From assembly GCA_003519585.1 (NCBI GenBank), contig DOWL01000201.1:1358-13338 (forward strand): a stretch of 11,981 bases of DNA, read 5' to 3'. Position numbers and translations under genes: made by a program. Shown piece after piece: positions 1-5,947 of the stretch (position 1 is its first letter; each line of letters begins with the position of its first letter). This stretch comes from Nocardioides sp. (GTDB lineage: Bacteria > Actinomycetota > Actinomycetes > Propionibacteriales > Nocardioidaceae). The notes beneath the pieces were generated by a model, which did not search any database, was not told where the DNA came from, and was given only the letters and a program-made list of their open reading frames with translations.

Positions 1-495
1 TGGCGGCTCAACGAACGCCACTACGGCGCGCTCCAGGGCCTGGACAAGAAGCAGACCCTCGACGAGTACGGCGAGGAGCAGTTCATGCTGTGGCGCCGCT
101 CGTTCGACGTACCCCCGCCACCGATCGAGGACGGTTCGGAGTTCGCCCAGGACACCGATCCGCGCTACGCCGGCCTCGGCGCCGACCTGCCGCGCGCCGA
201 GTGCCTCAAGGACGTCATCGTCCGGTTCCTGCCCTACTGGGAGACCGCGATCACGGCCGACCTCCGGGCTGGCCGGACCGTCCTGGTGGCCGCACACGGC
301 AACAGCCTGCGAGCGCTGGTCAAGCACCTCGACGGCATCAGCGACGAGGACATCGCCGGCCTCAACATCCCCACCGGGATGCCGCTGGTCTACGAGCTCG
401 ACGACGACCTGGCCCCGACGGTGCCCGGCGGCCGCTACCTCGACCCCGAGGCCGCCGCCGAGGCCGCTGCCGCGGTGGCTAACCAGGGTCGCTGA
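1..495 (+). CDS. gpmA: 2,3-bisphosphoglycerate-dependent phosphoglycerate mutase, 3' part (5' end outside window)
   Basis: Cytosolic glycolytic enzyme that interconverts 3- and 2-phosphoglycerate through a phosphohistidine intermediate. The window begins inside the gene in frame 1 and encodes the last 164 residues of a family that is usually about 250 long. The first residues read [13 protein letters not shown], the signature around the general-acid Glu and the substrate-contacting Arg and Tyr. The second active-site His lies in [16 protein letters not shown] (His codon 295-297). The N-terminal RHGxS phosphohistidine motif is off the left edge. The C-terminus is an Ala-rich tail ending NQGR. 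The next gene is convergent, and a palindromic repeat begins 10 nt after the stop. In mycobacteria gpm sits just upstream of senX3-regX3. Here phoU and a repeat-flanked gene come between them. Identification is secure. Confidence 0.96.
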   Translation, partial: WRLNERHYGALQGLDKKQTLDEYGEEQFMLWRRSFDVPPPPIEDGSEFAQDTDPRYAGLGADLPRAECLKDVIVRFLPYWETAITADLRAGRTVLVAAHGNSLRALVKHLDGISDEDIAGLNIPTGMPLVYELDDDLAPTVPGGRYLDPEAAAEAAAAVANQGR

Positions 496-504
496 CCTCT
501 TCAG

Positions 505-595
505 TCCCATTCGCCACACTGGCGATAGTCACGACCGAACGGCCGGTCTGAACGACGTTCGCACGGGCGAACCGTTCGTGACTACCCCGGTGGGG
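505..595 (-). repeat. Palindromic repeat copy A (59-nt core 526-584), minus orientation
   Basis: The core runs from TAG at 526 to CTA at 584, exactly 59 nt. Read on the minus strand it matches copy B at about 45 and copy C at about 47 of 59 positions (counted by hand). The first nine bases of each arm pair perfectly and the centre is GAACG-T-CGTTC. On the plus strand, 511-525 forms a perfect hairpin (TCGCCA, loop CAC, TGGCGA). It lies in the conserved tail that ends TCCC at 505-508. On the other side, 585-595 forms a small hairpin (CCCC, loop GGT, GGGG). The element fills the gap between the convergent gpmA and the PD-(D/E)XK gene, so it could end both transcripts. No T-run follows either hairpin. 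Confidence 0.88.
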
Positions 596-600
596 GCAGC

Positions 601-1641
601 TCAACCCGCTCGATAGCGGAGCAACTTGGCCCGCTGGCCCTCGGTCAGTGCGCGGCGCGCCGCGACCGTGGTCGTCGATGTCCACCACGACGGCGGCTCG
701 ATCGTCCACGCACGCGCAGACTCGGACTCGAACCGAGCCCGCTGCCGGGCCTCGACCAGCCGGGGCACGATCGTCGTCGCCAGCGAGGCGCGATCCGCAC
801 CCACCATCGCGACGTACTCCAGTCCCATCCGGCGGAACGCGGCCTCGCGGGTGAGGTCCTTGCTCCGGCGCTGGCCGGCCTCGTGCACCGCTCCGTCGAA
901 CTCGCCCACCAACCCCGCCTCCACGTCGAGCAGATCCGGCGTGCCGACATGCCGGCCCTCGCGATCGAAGACAGGCTGGTTGCACAGGGGCCGCGGGAAG
1001 CCGCAGATCACGATCCAGATCAGCCGCATGAACGTTTCCATCGGCGACCAACTGTTCTCCTCGGCCAGGGCCAACACCTCTCGGCATTGGGGCACGCCGA
1101 TCCAACCGTTCAGCCCCGCGACGTACGCCGCCATCTCCGCGATCGAGACCAGATCGTCGTAGGCGGCCATGTCCAGCACGGTCACGGCCTTCCAGAGGGT
1201 CGCGGCGTACCGCATCTCGAACCCCACCGACCGCACATGCGTCGTGATCGCGAAAGCATCGACCTTGGTGAGGTCGCGTGGTGCCAGTCGTTCGCTGGTC
1301 ACGAGGATCCCCGGCCGAGGCCGGATGTCGCTGTGCATGACCGCGAGCGGCACCGGCCGTGGTTGACCGTCAGTTGCGACGCCATCGAACCAGCGGGCAC
1401 CCACCCAACACAGTGCGGCCCAGCCGGTCACCCCGCCGTACTCCGGGAGCAGCATCGAGGCCTCGTAGATGCGCTGGTGCGGGTCGTCGATCGAGACCGA
1501 GTCGGGGACATAGAGACCGCGGCTGGTACGACGCCAGTGCGGCCCGGCCGCCTGCGCTTTCGTGGGGCCAGCGACCCCCGTGGGGTCGACCGGGACCGGT
1601 CTGACGACCGATCGCTCCGGAACCTGGTGACCGCTCGACAC
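601..1641 (-). CDS. Winged-helix (AbiEi-like) plus PD-(D/E)XK/DUF559-like protein
   Basis: Hypothetical 346-residue protein. After about 30 variable residues, residues 35-90 (HWRRTSRGLYVP, then LLPEYGGVTGWAALCWVGARWFDG) resemble the N-terminal winged-helix region of actinobacterial AbiEi-antitoxin-like proteins. Residues 198-285 resemble the DUF559/Vsr-like restriction-endonuclease fold: E202 in SPMET, PDLLD at 235-239, VGEFDG at 245-250 with E247 and D249, then a basic helix R265-R271 and GLEYVAMVGAD. This arrangement is compatible with a PD-(D/E)XK active site, but activity is unproven. No AbiEii-type nucleotidyltransferase toxin is adjacent, so it is not an obvious toxin-antitoxin pair. 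The start is GTG, with a purine-rich GGGGAAGGG about 8 nt upstream. Copies of the palindromic repeat lie on both sides. Many Nocardioides-type genomes carry several relatives (family knowledge). Function unknown. Confidence 0.85.
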   Translation of the reverse strand: MSSGHQVPERSVVRPVPVDPTGVAGPTKAQAAGPHWRRTSRGLYVPDSVSIDDPHQRIYEASMLLPEYGGVTGWAALCWVGARWFDGVATDGQPRPVPLAVMHSDIRPRPGILVTSERLAPRDLTKVDAFAITTHVRSVGFEMRYAATLWKAVTVLDMAAYDDLVSIAEMAAYVAGLNGWIGVPQCREVLALAEENSWSPMETFMRLIWIVICGFPRPLCNQPVFDREGRHVGTPDLLDVEAGLVGEFDGAVHEAGQRRSKDLTREAAFRRMGLEYVAMVGADRASLATTIVPRLVEARQRARFESESARAWTIEPPSWWTSTTTVAARRALTEGQRAKLLRYRAG

Positions 1642-1679
1642 GATCAGACCCTTCCCCGATTTCGCGGGGCGTCGATTCG

Positions 1680-1688
1680 TTATCCACA
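1680..1688 (+). promoter_or_regulatory. Perfect DnaA-box-like 9-mer
   Basis: TTATCCACA matches the classical DnaA box exactly. It sits between the start of the PD-(D/E)XK gene (1641) and repeat copy B (mini-hairpin from 1691). It is one of the few AT-rich spots in the window. Only one box is seen, so this is not an origin. It may be incidental, since similar TGTGGATAA strings are common near multicopy actinobacterial endonuclease-like genes. Confidence 0.35.
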
Positions 1689-1690
1689 GG

Positions 1691-1785
1691 CCGCCTACGG
1701 CGGGGTAGTCACGACCGTACGGACGGTCCGAACGGCGTTCGGACCGGTCAACCGGTCGTGACTATCACCAATGGGGCAGAAGGGA
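1691..1785 (+). repeat. Palindromic repeat copy B (59-nt core 1706-1764), plus orientation
   Basis: The core is TAG at 1706 to CTA at 1764, exactly 59 nt. The outer 12 bases of each arm pair perfectly (TAGTCACGACCG with CGGTCGTGACTA). The inner 11 bases also pair perfectly (CGGTCCGAACG with CGTTCGGACCG) around a single central G, leaving a short internal loop. In front is a mini-hairpin (CCGCC 1691-1695, loop TAC, GGCGG 1699-1703). Behind is the tail ATCACCAATGGGGC, then GGGA ending at 1785, directly against the phoU stop codon. About 50 of 59 positions match copy C. It is downstream of phoU and upstream of the PD-(D/E)XK gene. Confidence 0.9.
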
Positions 1786-2442
1786 TCAGGCCCGCAGGGC
1801 CGCGGGGTACTCGCCCGTGACGATGTAGACCACGCGGTTGGCCACCGAGACGGCGTGGTCGGCGATCCGTTCGTAGTAGCGGCCGAGCAGGGCCACGTCG
1901 ACCGCCGCCTCGACGCCGTTGGTCCAGTCGTCGGAGAGGAGCTCGGTGAAGCTGCGCCGCCGCAGCTGGTCCATCTCCTCGTCGTCCTTGGCGACTGCGA
2001 TGGCCGCGGTGACGTCGCGCTCGGTGATGACGTCCTTGACGCGGGCGACCATGTCCTCGGCGACCTCGGCCATCCGGCTGACGATCGGCCGGATCTCGTC
2101 CGGTACGGCGATGTTGGGGACCCGCAGCCGCGCGATCTTGGCCACGTGGACGGACAGGTCGCCCATCCGTTCGAGCTCGGTGACCATCCGGAGGGCGGCC
2201 ACGACGACCCGGAGGTCGCCGGCGACCGGCGCCTGGAGCGAGAGCAGGGAGAACGCGGTGTCCTCGACCCGCTCGCGGGCCCGGTCGATCTCGAGGTCGG
2301 CGCTGATGACGCGCTCGGCGATCTCGGCGTCGCCCTTCAGCAGCGCCTCGGTGGCGCTGGCGACCGCCACCTCGACCTGGGAGCAGATCGCGGCGAGGTC
2401 GTCGAAGATCGACTCGAGCTGGTCGTGGAACAGTTCACGCAT
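1786..2442 (-). CDS. phoU: PhoU phosphate-signalling protein
   Basis: Cytoplasmic regulator that links phosphate transport status to the SenX3/PhoR-type histidine kinase. The 218-residue length is normal for the family. It has two repeated three-helix PhoU domains. Each carries the family's acidic metal-binding motif: ELERMGD at residues 89-95 and YYERIAD at 189-195. The start ATG at 2442 gives MRELFHDQLESIFDDL, the usual N-terminus. The open frame continues 46 codons further upstream, but that stretch lies across the divergent promoter region. A TACGGT -10-like hexamer ends 7 nt before the ATG, suggesting a leaderless mRNA. phoU divergent from a phoR/phoP-type pair is the known Streptomyces arrangement. 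Pst transporter genes are not in the window. Confidence 0.96.
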   Translation of the reverse strand: MRELFHDQLESIFDDLAAICSQVEVAVASATEALLKGDAEIAERVISADLEIDRARERVEDTAFSLLSLQAPVAGDLRVVVAALRMVTELERMGDLSVHVAKIARLRVPNIAVPDEIRPIVSRMAEVAEDMVARVKDVITERDVTAAIAVAKDDEEMDQLRRRSFTELLSDDWTNGVEAAVDVALLGRYYERIADHAVSVANRVVYIVTGEYPAALRA

Positions 2443-2449
2443 GGACTCG

Positions 2450-2455
2450 ACCGTA
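2450..2455 (-). promoter_or_regulatory. phoU -10 element (leaderless promoter)
   Basis: On the minus strand TACGGT (TANNNT class) is followed by 7 nt and then the phoU ATG. That spacing would put the transcription start at or next to the start codon. No Shine-Dalgarno sequence is seen, which agrees with leaderless translation. No good -35 hexamer is visible. Confidence 0.55.
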
Positions 2456-2486
2456 GGTCGTGAACATGACCAGGCGGGGTGACGAC

Positions 2487-2519
2487 GTGAACTGAGGGTG
2501 AACGTTCGGTGCCCCGGAC
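2487..2519. promoter_or_regulatory. PHO-box-like array of 11-nt direct repeats
   Basis: Three units in exact 11-nt register start at 2487, 2498 and 2509: GTGAACTGAGG, GTGAACGTTCG and the degenerate GTGCCCCGGAC. Read on the minus strand the units contain GTTCAC, the conserved part of Streptomyces PhoP-box direct-repeat units, which also recur every 11 nt. The array is centred about 60 bp from both the phoU and senX3 start codons, so one site could serve both. Another GTGAAC at 2460-2465 lies close to the phoU -10. RegX3, encoded next door, is the likely ligand (inference). Confidence 0.6.
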
Positions 2520-2526
2520 GGTCCGG
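2514..2526. promoter_or_regulatory. Short perfect palindrome upstream of senX3
   Basis: CCGGAC-G-GTCCGG pairs perfectly over 6 bp with one central base. It sits between the PHO-box-like array and the likely -35 region of senX3 (about 2530-2535). It could be an operator or a chance GC-rich palindrome. Confidence 0.3.
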
Positions 2527-2552
2527 AAGCGAACGTGGCGCGACCGCAGCCC

Positions 2553-2558
2553 TACCAT
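2553..2558 (+). promoter_or_regulatory. senX3 -10 element (leaderless promoter)
   Basis: TACCAT is followed by 6 nt and then GTG at 2565. This is the same geometry as the EamA and PPOX-oxidoreductase promoters in this window. It favours 2565 over the in-frame GTG at 2535, which would place the -10 inside the coding region. No clear -35 hexamer is seen, as is common for activator-dependent promoters. Confidence 0.55.
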
Positions 2559-2564
2559 CGAGAT

Positions 2565-3749
2565 GTGGACCCGACGACACAGGCGTTCCTCGCCGCCGTC
2601 CTCGGAGCCGTCGTCGCTGGCGGAGCCGTGCTCGCGTGGCACATCAGCGACCGTCAACAGTCGGCCGTCCCGGTCACCGAGGAGCCGGTCGTGCCCCCCG
2701 AGGTGGCGACCGTGCTCTCGGTGCTCCGCAGCAGCGCCGTCATCGTCGACGACACCGACACCGTCGTGAAGGCCTCCGCGCCGGCGTACGCCCTGGGCCT
2801 GGTCCGCGGCACCCAGCTGGTCTCCGAAGAGCTCGACCGGCTGGTCCACGAGGTACGCCGCGACGGCCAGATCCGCGAGACCGAACTGCTGATGAACCGG
2901 CCGCACGCGCCCGCGCGCCACGTCACCGCCCGGGTGGCGCCGCTGGGCTCGCGGCTGGTGCTCGCCCTGGTCGAGGACCGCACCCGCGAACGTCGGGTCG
3001 AGGCGGTACGCCGCGACTTCGTCGCCAACGTGAGCCACGAGCTCAAGACCCCCGTCGGCGCGATCAAGCTGCTGGCCGAGGCGGTCACCGACGCCAGCGA
3101 GGACCCCGAGGCGGTCAAGCGGTTCGCCAGCCGGATGCTGACCGAGAGCGACCGGCTCAGCCGCCTGGTGCAGCAGATCATCGAACTCTCCCGGCTGCAG
3201 GCCGACGACCCACTCGAGACCCCGACAGCGGTCGGCATCGACGACGTCATCGGCGTCGCGGTCGACACCAGCGCGATCGACGCCGACTCCAAGCGCATCG
3301 ACATCGTCACCGGCGGGACGCCTGGGCTGGAGGTGTTCGGCAACGAAGAGCAGGTCACCGCCGCGGTGGCCAACCTGGTCGCCAACGCCGTCTCCTACTC
3401 CGCCGTCGACTCCACGGTTCTGGTCACCACCAAGGCCGACGAGGGTTCGGTGGAGATCTCGGTGGTCGACCAGGGCATCGGCATCCCGCCCGACGAGATC
3501 GACCGGATCTTCGAGCGGTTCTACCGCGTCGACCCGGCGCGGCACCGCTCCACGGGAGGCACCGGTCTCGGCCTCTCGATCGTCAAGCACGTCGCTGCCA
3601 CCCACGGTGGCGACATCAGGGTCTGGTCGGTGGAGGGACAGGGGTCGACGTTCACGCTCACCCTGCCCCAGCACCTGCCCCACCACGGTGCCGATGCGCA
3701 CCTTGATGGCATCCAGACCGAACCCAATCAGAGGGGGGCATTCAAGTGA
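2565..3749 (+). CDS. senX3: Phosphate-responsive sensor histidine kinase SenX3 (PhoR-like)
   Basis: Membrane sensor kinase that phosphorylates the response regulator encoded next to it. The protein has 394 residues from GTG 2565. One transmembrane helix lies at about residues 5-27 (AFLAAVLGAVVAGGAVLAW). A PAS-like region follows at about 45-140. The dimerisation/phosphoacceptor helix has FVANVSHELKTPVG with His158. The ATPase domain shows the N box (NLVANAVSYS, ~270-279), G1 DQGIGIP (302-308), F box IFERFYRVD (~315-323) and G2 GGTGLGLSIV (331-340). The in-frame GTG at 2535 would add 10 residues, but the TACCAT promoter geometry argues against it. The gene overlaps regX3 by 4 nt (GTGA), so the pair is translationally coupled. 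It is divergent from phoU across a PHO-box-like array, suggesting autoregulation under phosphate starvation. Confidence 0.95.
   Translation: MDPTTQAFLAAVLGAVVAGGAVLAWHISDRQQSAVPVTEEPVVPPEVATVLSVLRSSAVIVDDTDTVVKASAPAYALGLVRGTQLVSEELDRLVHEVRRDGQIRETELLMNRPHAPARHVTARVAPLGSRLVLALVEDRTRERRVEAVRRDFVANVSHELKTPVGAIKLLAEAVTDASEDPEAVKRFASRMLTESDRLSRLVQQIIELSRLQADDPLETPTAVGIDDVIGVAVDTSAIDADSKRIDIVTGGTPGLEVFGNEEQVTAAVANLVANAVSYSAVDSTVLVTTKADEGSVEISVVDQGIGIPPDEIDRIFERFYRVDPARHRSTGGTGLGLSIVKHVAATHGGDIRVWSVEGQGSTFTLTLPQHLPHHGADAHLDGIQTEPNQRGAFK
3731..3738 (+). promoter_or_regulatory. Strong ribosome binding site of regX3
   Basis: GAGGGGGG ends 7 nt before the regX3 GTG at 3746, inside the last codons of senX3. 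It supports the 4-nt overlapping GTG start and independent re-initiation on the shared mRNA. Confidence 0.7.
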
Positions 3750-4423
3750 CCCGGGTACTCGTCGTGGAAGACGAAGAGAGCTACAGCGAGGCCCTGGCCT
3801 ACATGCTGCGCAAAGAGGGTTTCGAGGTCGCCATCGCGGCCGACGGCAACACCGCACTCACCGAGTTCGACCGGAACGGCGCCGACATCGTGCTGCTGGA
3901 CCTGATGCTGCCCGGCATCCCCGGCACCGAGGTGTGCCGCACGATCCGGCAGAGCTCGAGTGTGCCGGTGATCATGGTGAGCGCGAAGGACGACGAGGTC
4001 GACAAGGTGGTCGGCCTCGAACTCGGCGCCGACGACTACGTCACCAAGCCCTACTCCCCCCGCGAACTGGTCGCCCGGATCCGCGCCGTACTCCGGCGCG
4101 GCGCCGAGCCCGACCTGGCCCCGCCGACCCTGGAGGCCGGCCCGGTACGGATGGACGTCGAGCGGCACGTGGTCACCGTCGGTGGGCAGGAGCAGCGGCT
4201 GCCGCTGAAGGAGTTCGAGCTGCTCGAGATGTTCCTGCGCAACCCGGGCCGGGTGCTGACCCGCGGGCAGCTGATCGACCGGGTGTGGGGCTCGGACTAC
4301 GTCGGCGACACCAAGACCCTCGACGTCCACGTCAAGCGGCTGCGCGCCAAGCTCGAGCCCGACCCGGGCGAGCCGAAGTACCTCGTCACCGTGCGCGGCC
4401 TGGGCTACAAGCTCGACCTCTGA
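3746..4423 (+). CDS. regX3: OmpR/PhoB-family response regulator RegX3 (PhoP-like)
   Basis: DNA-binding response regulator of 225 residues, the partner of SenX3. The receiver domain (1-115) has acidic pocket residues D9 and E10, phosphoacceptor D52 (IVLLDLMLPG), S79 at the switch position (IMVSAKDD) and K101 in VTKPYSP. The C-terminal winged helix (about 126-225) has the recognition-helix region TKTLDVHVKRLRAKLE and ends with RGLGYKLDL. The GTG start overlaps the senX3 stop by 4 nt, with a strong GAGGGGGG upstream. RegX3/PhoP proteins activate pst and alkaline phosphatase genes in actinobacteria (family knowledge). The PHO-box-like array at 2487-2519 is a likely target. Repeat copy C follows 28 nt after the stop and may end the senX3-regX3 transcript. 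Confidence 0.97.
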   Translation: MTRVLVVEDEESYSEALAYMLRKEGFEVAIAADGNTALTEFDRNGADIVLLDLMLPGIPGTEVCRTIRQSSSVPVIMVSAKDDEVDKVVGLELGADDYVTKPYSPRELVARIRAVLRRGAEPDLAPPTLEAGPVRMDVERHVVTVGGQEQRLPLKEFELLEMFLRNPGRVLTRGQLIDRVWGSDYVGDTKTLDVHVKRLRAKLEPDPGEPKYLVTVRGLGYKLDL

Positions 4424-4437
4424 GTTTTCGCCACTGT

Positions 4438-4531
4438 CGCCAGCGGCGGGGTAGTCACGACCGAACCGACGGTCTGAACGCCGGTCGGACCGGCCGTACG
4501 GTCGTGACTATCACTACTGGGGCGAACGGGA
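4438..4531 (+). repeat. Palindromic repeat copy C (59-nt core 4452-4510), plus orientation
   Basis: The core is TAG at 4452 to CTA at 4510, exactly 59 nt. The outer 12 bases of each arm pair perfectly, and about 24 of 29 arm positions pair overall, plus one G-T wobble. A mini-hairpin precedes it (CGCC 4438-4441, loop AGC, GGCG 4445-4448). Its bases differ from those of copies A and B but its shape is the same. The tail ATCACTACTGGGGC ends with GGGA at 4528-4531. The copy stands alone with no nuclease gene beside it. It lies between the regX3 stop and the EamA promoter. Its orientation relative to the upstream gene is opposite to that of copies A and B. Confidence 0.9.
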
Positions 4532-4577
4532 CGGATGAGGCTGGCTGGATGTCGCGGTGAGACGTCCGAATTCCGCG

Positions 4578-4606
4578 TGTCGAGTGTCGGTGGCGGATCC
4601 TAGGCT
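4578..4606 (+). promoter_or_regulatory. EamA permease promoter (leaderless)
   Basis: A -35-like TGTCGA (4578-4583) is separated by 17 nt from -10-like TAGGCT (4601-4606). The GTG start follows after 6 nt. The mRNA would begin at the start codon, and no Shine-Dalgarno sequence is present. Confidence 0.55.
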
Positions 4607-4612
4607 GACGCC

Positions 4613-5563
4613 GTGACCGCGACCACTTCGACCGACCGGGCCGCCACCCGGACCGAGCCGGGCTCTCCGCCGGCCTGGCTGGCCCTGGCTGCCGTGGGTG
4701 TGACGCTGGTGCTATGGGCCTCGGCGTTCGTCGCGATCCGCCACCTCGCCGGCGCGTTCTCGCCCGGCTCGCTGTCGCTGGGGCGGCTGCTGGTCGGCTC
4801 GGGCTGCCTCGCGGTGGTCGCGATGGGTCGCGGACTGCCCAGGCCCACGGGGCGGCAGTGGGCCTCGATCGTGACGATCGGGGTGCTGTGGTTCGGCGTC
4901 TACAACGTTGCCCTCAACGCCGGCGAGCACCACGTCGACGCCGGGACGGCGGTGATGCTGATCCAGGTCTCACCGGTGCTGGTCGCCCTGCTGGCGGCGA
5001 TCTTCCTGCACGAGCGGTTCACCACCTTCCTGGCCCTCGGCCTGGCCCTCGCCTTCGGTGGCGTCGCGCTGATCGCCACCGCGTCCGGCGGCTCCAGCGG
5101 CGATCGGAGCATGCTCGGCGTCGCGCTGTGCCTGCTCGCCGCGGTCGTCTATTCCGTGAGCCTGGTGCTGCAGAAGCCGCTGGTGGCCTCGATGCCGGCG
5201 ATCCACGTGACCTGGCTGGCGTGCACGATCGGTGCGGTGGTCTGCCTGCCGTTCCTGGGGCAACTGGTCGACGACACGCGGGCGGCCTCCGCCTCCGACA
5301 TCTGGTGGGTGGTCTACCTCGGTATCTTCCCGACCGCGATCGCGTTCACCACCTTCGCCTACGCGCTGCGCACCATGTCCGCGAGCAGCCTCGGCGTGAC
5401 GACCTACCTGGTCCCCCCGATCACGATCGTGATGGGCTGGCTGTTCCTGAGCGAGACCCCGCCCACGATGGCCTACGTCGGTGGCGTGCTCGCACTGGTC
5501 GGTGTGGCTGTGGCCCGCCGCAAGCCCCGCACCCTGGCCGACGAGCCGCCAGTCCCTGCCTGA
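4613..5563 (+). CDS. EamA/DMT-family transporter (RhaT/YdcZ-like permease)
   Basis: Integral inner-membrane protein of 316 residues with about ten hydrophobic helices in two repeated EamA halves (about 22-150 and 165-305). Typical signatures are LVLWASAFVAIRHLAG near the first helix, NAGEHHVDAGTAVMLIQVSPVLVALLA in the first half, and SLGVTTYLVPPITIVMGWLFLSETP in the second half. The members exporting amino acids or other metabolites share this fold, but the substrate cannot be told from sequence. The GTG start agrees with the TAGGCT promoter 6 nt upstream and gives a short polar N-terminus (MTATTSTDRAATRTEPGSPP) before the first helix. The DUF1304 gene follows after 30 nt on the same strand and may be co-transcribed. 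Confidence 0.93.
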   Translation: MTATTSTDRAATRTEPGSPPAWLALAAVGVTLVLWASAFVAIRHLAGAFSPGSLSLGRLLVGSGCLAVVAMGRGLPRPTGRQWASIVTIGVLWFGVYNVALNAGEHHVDAGTAVMLIQVSPVLVALLAAIFLHERFTTFLALGLALAFGGVALIATASGGSSGDRSMLGVALCLLAAVVYSVSLVLQKPLVASMPAIHVTWLACTIGAVVCLPFLGQLVDDTRAASASDIWWVVYLGIFPTAIAFTTFAYALRTMSASSLGVTTYLVPPITIVMGWLFLSETPPTMAYVGGVLALVGVAVARRKPRTLADEPPVPA

Positions 5564-5593
5564 CCAGACAGGCTTGGGTGAATACTCAGGCCG

Positions 5594-5947
5594 GTGAGCA
5601 TCGCCGCCAACGTCGTCGTCGGCCTGGTGGCCGCACTGCATCTCTACTTCCTGGTGCTGGAGATGTTCCTCTGGGACACCCCGACCGGGCACCGCACGTT
5701 CGGCCTGGAGCCGGCGTTCGCCACCGAGAGCAAGGTGTTGGCGGCCAACCAGGGGCTCTACAACGGCTTCCTGGCCGCGGGGCTGATCTGGGGCCTGGTC
5801 GCCGACCTGACCGACGTGAAGGTGTTCTTCCTGATCTGCGTGGTCGTCGCCGGGGTGTACGGCGCCGCGACGGTCAGCCGGCGGATCCTGGTCGTCCAGG
5901 CGCTACCGGCGCTGGTCGGTCTCGTCCTCGTCCTCGCCGCCGCCTGA
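5594..5947 (+). CDS. DUF1304-family small membrane protein
   Basis: Predicted integral membrane protein of 117 residues with four hydrophobic helices. The family pattern is clear: LHLYFLVLEMFLW near the N-terminus, then NQGLYNGFLAAGLIWGLV, then two more helices ending in a hydrophobic C-terminus. The biochemical function of DUF1304 is unknown. The start is GTG at 5594. AATACT (5581-5586), a -10-like hexamer, ends 7 nt upstream and could drive a leaderless transcript. Co-transcription with the permease 30 nt upstream is also possible, and a weak hairpin (GCCTG 5558-5562, CAGGC 5569-5573) spans the permease stop. The last 45 nt overlap the 3' end of the convergent ybjN-like gene. Confidence 0.88.
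   Translation: MSIAANVVVGLVAALHLYFLVLEMFLWDTPTGHRTFGLEPAFATESKVLAANQGLYNGFLAAGLIWGLVADLTDVKVFFLICVVVAGVYGAATVSRRILVVQALPALVGLVLVLAAA

Larger units (their letters stand above)
505..1785. mobile_element. Candidate composite unit: PD-(D/E)XK gene between inverted repeat copies A and B
   Basis: The unit runs from TCCC (505-508) to GGGA (1782-1785), the conserved outer ends of copies A and B. The two copies are in inverted orientation, giving ~90-bp terminal inverted repeats, each itself palindromic. The only gene inside is the 346-codon winged-helix/nuclease-like protein. The tetranucleotide TCAG abuts both ends (501-504 and 1786-1789), as a 4-bp target-site duplication would. The right-hand copy contains the stop codon of phoU. 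This is inference: a 4-bp match arises by chance about once in 256 boundary choices, and two separate terminators flanking an ordinary gene would look similar. There is no recognisable transposase. Confidence 0.35.

Noticed and set aside
526..584. Integron attC site ('59-base element')
   Set aside because: The length is a coincidence. The core sites GTTRRRY/RYYYAAC are absent, and there is no integrase or cassette array.
479..1105. Minus-strand frame whose tail (VVTIASVANGTEE) resembles the tail of a plus-strand frame at 4500-4560 (VVTITTGANGTDE)
   Set aside because: The likeness comes only from both frames reading through copies A and C of the palindromic repeat. It is a nucleotide repeat, not a conserved protein.
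601..1641. Type IV AbiE toxin-antitoxin system
   Set aside because: Only an AbiEi-like N-terminal region is present. No AbiEii nucleotidyltransferase is adjacent, and the C-terminus is nuclease-like.
1680..1688. Replication origin
   Set aside because: There is a single DnaA box, no cluster, no dnaA or dnaN, and no AT-rich unwinding region.
2535..2564. Upstream GTG start for senX3
   Set aside because: It would place the TACCAT -10 hexamer within the coding region, has no ribosome binding site, and adds only 10 residues before a normal N-terminal helix.
2337..3857. Long minus-strand open frame (506 codons) opposite senX3
   Set aside because: Its translation is low-complexity and rich in Gly, Asp, Val and Arg with no domain. 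The plus strand here encodes a fully motif-supported kinase. This is a codon-bias shadow of high GC.
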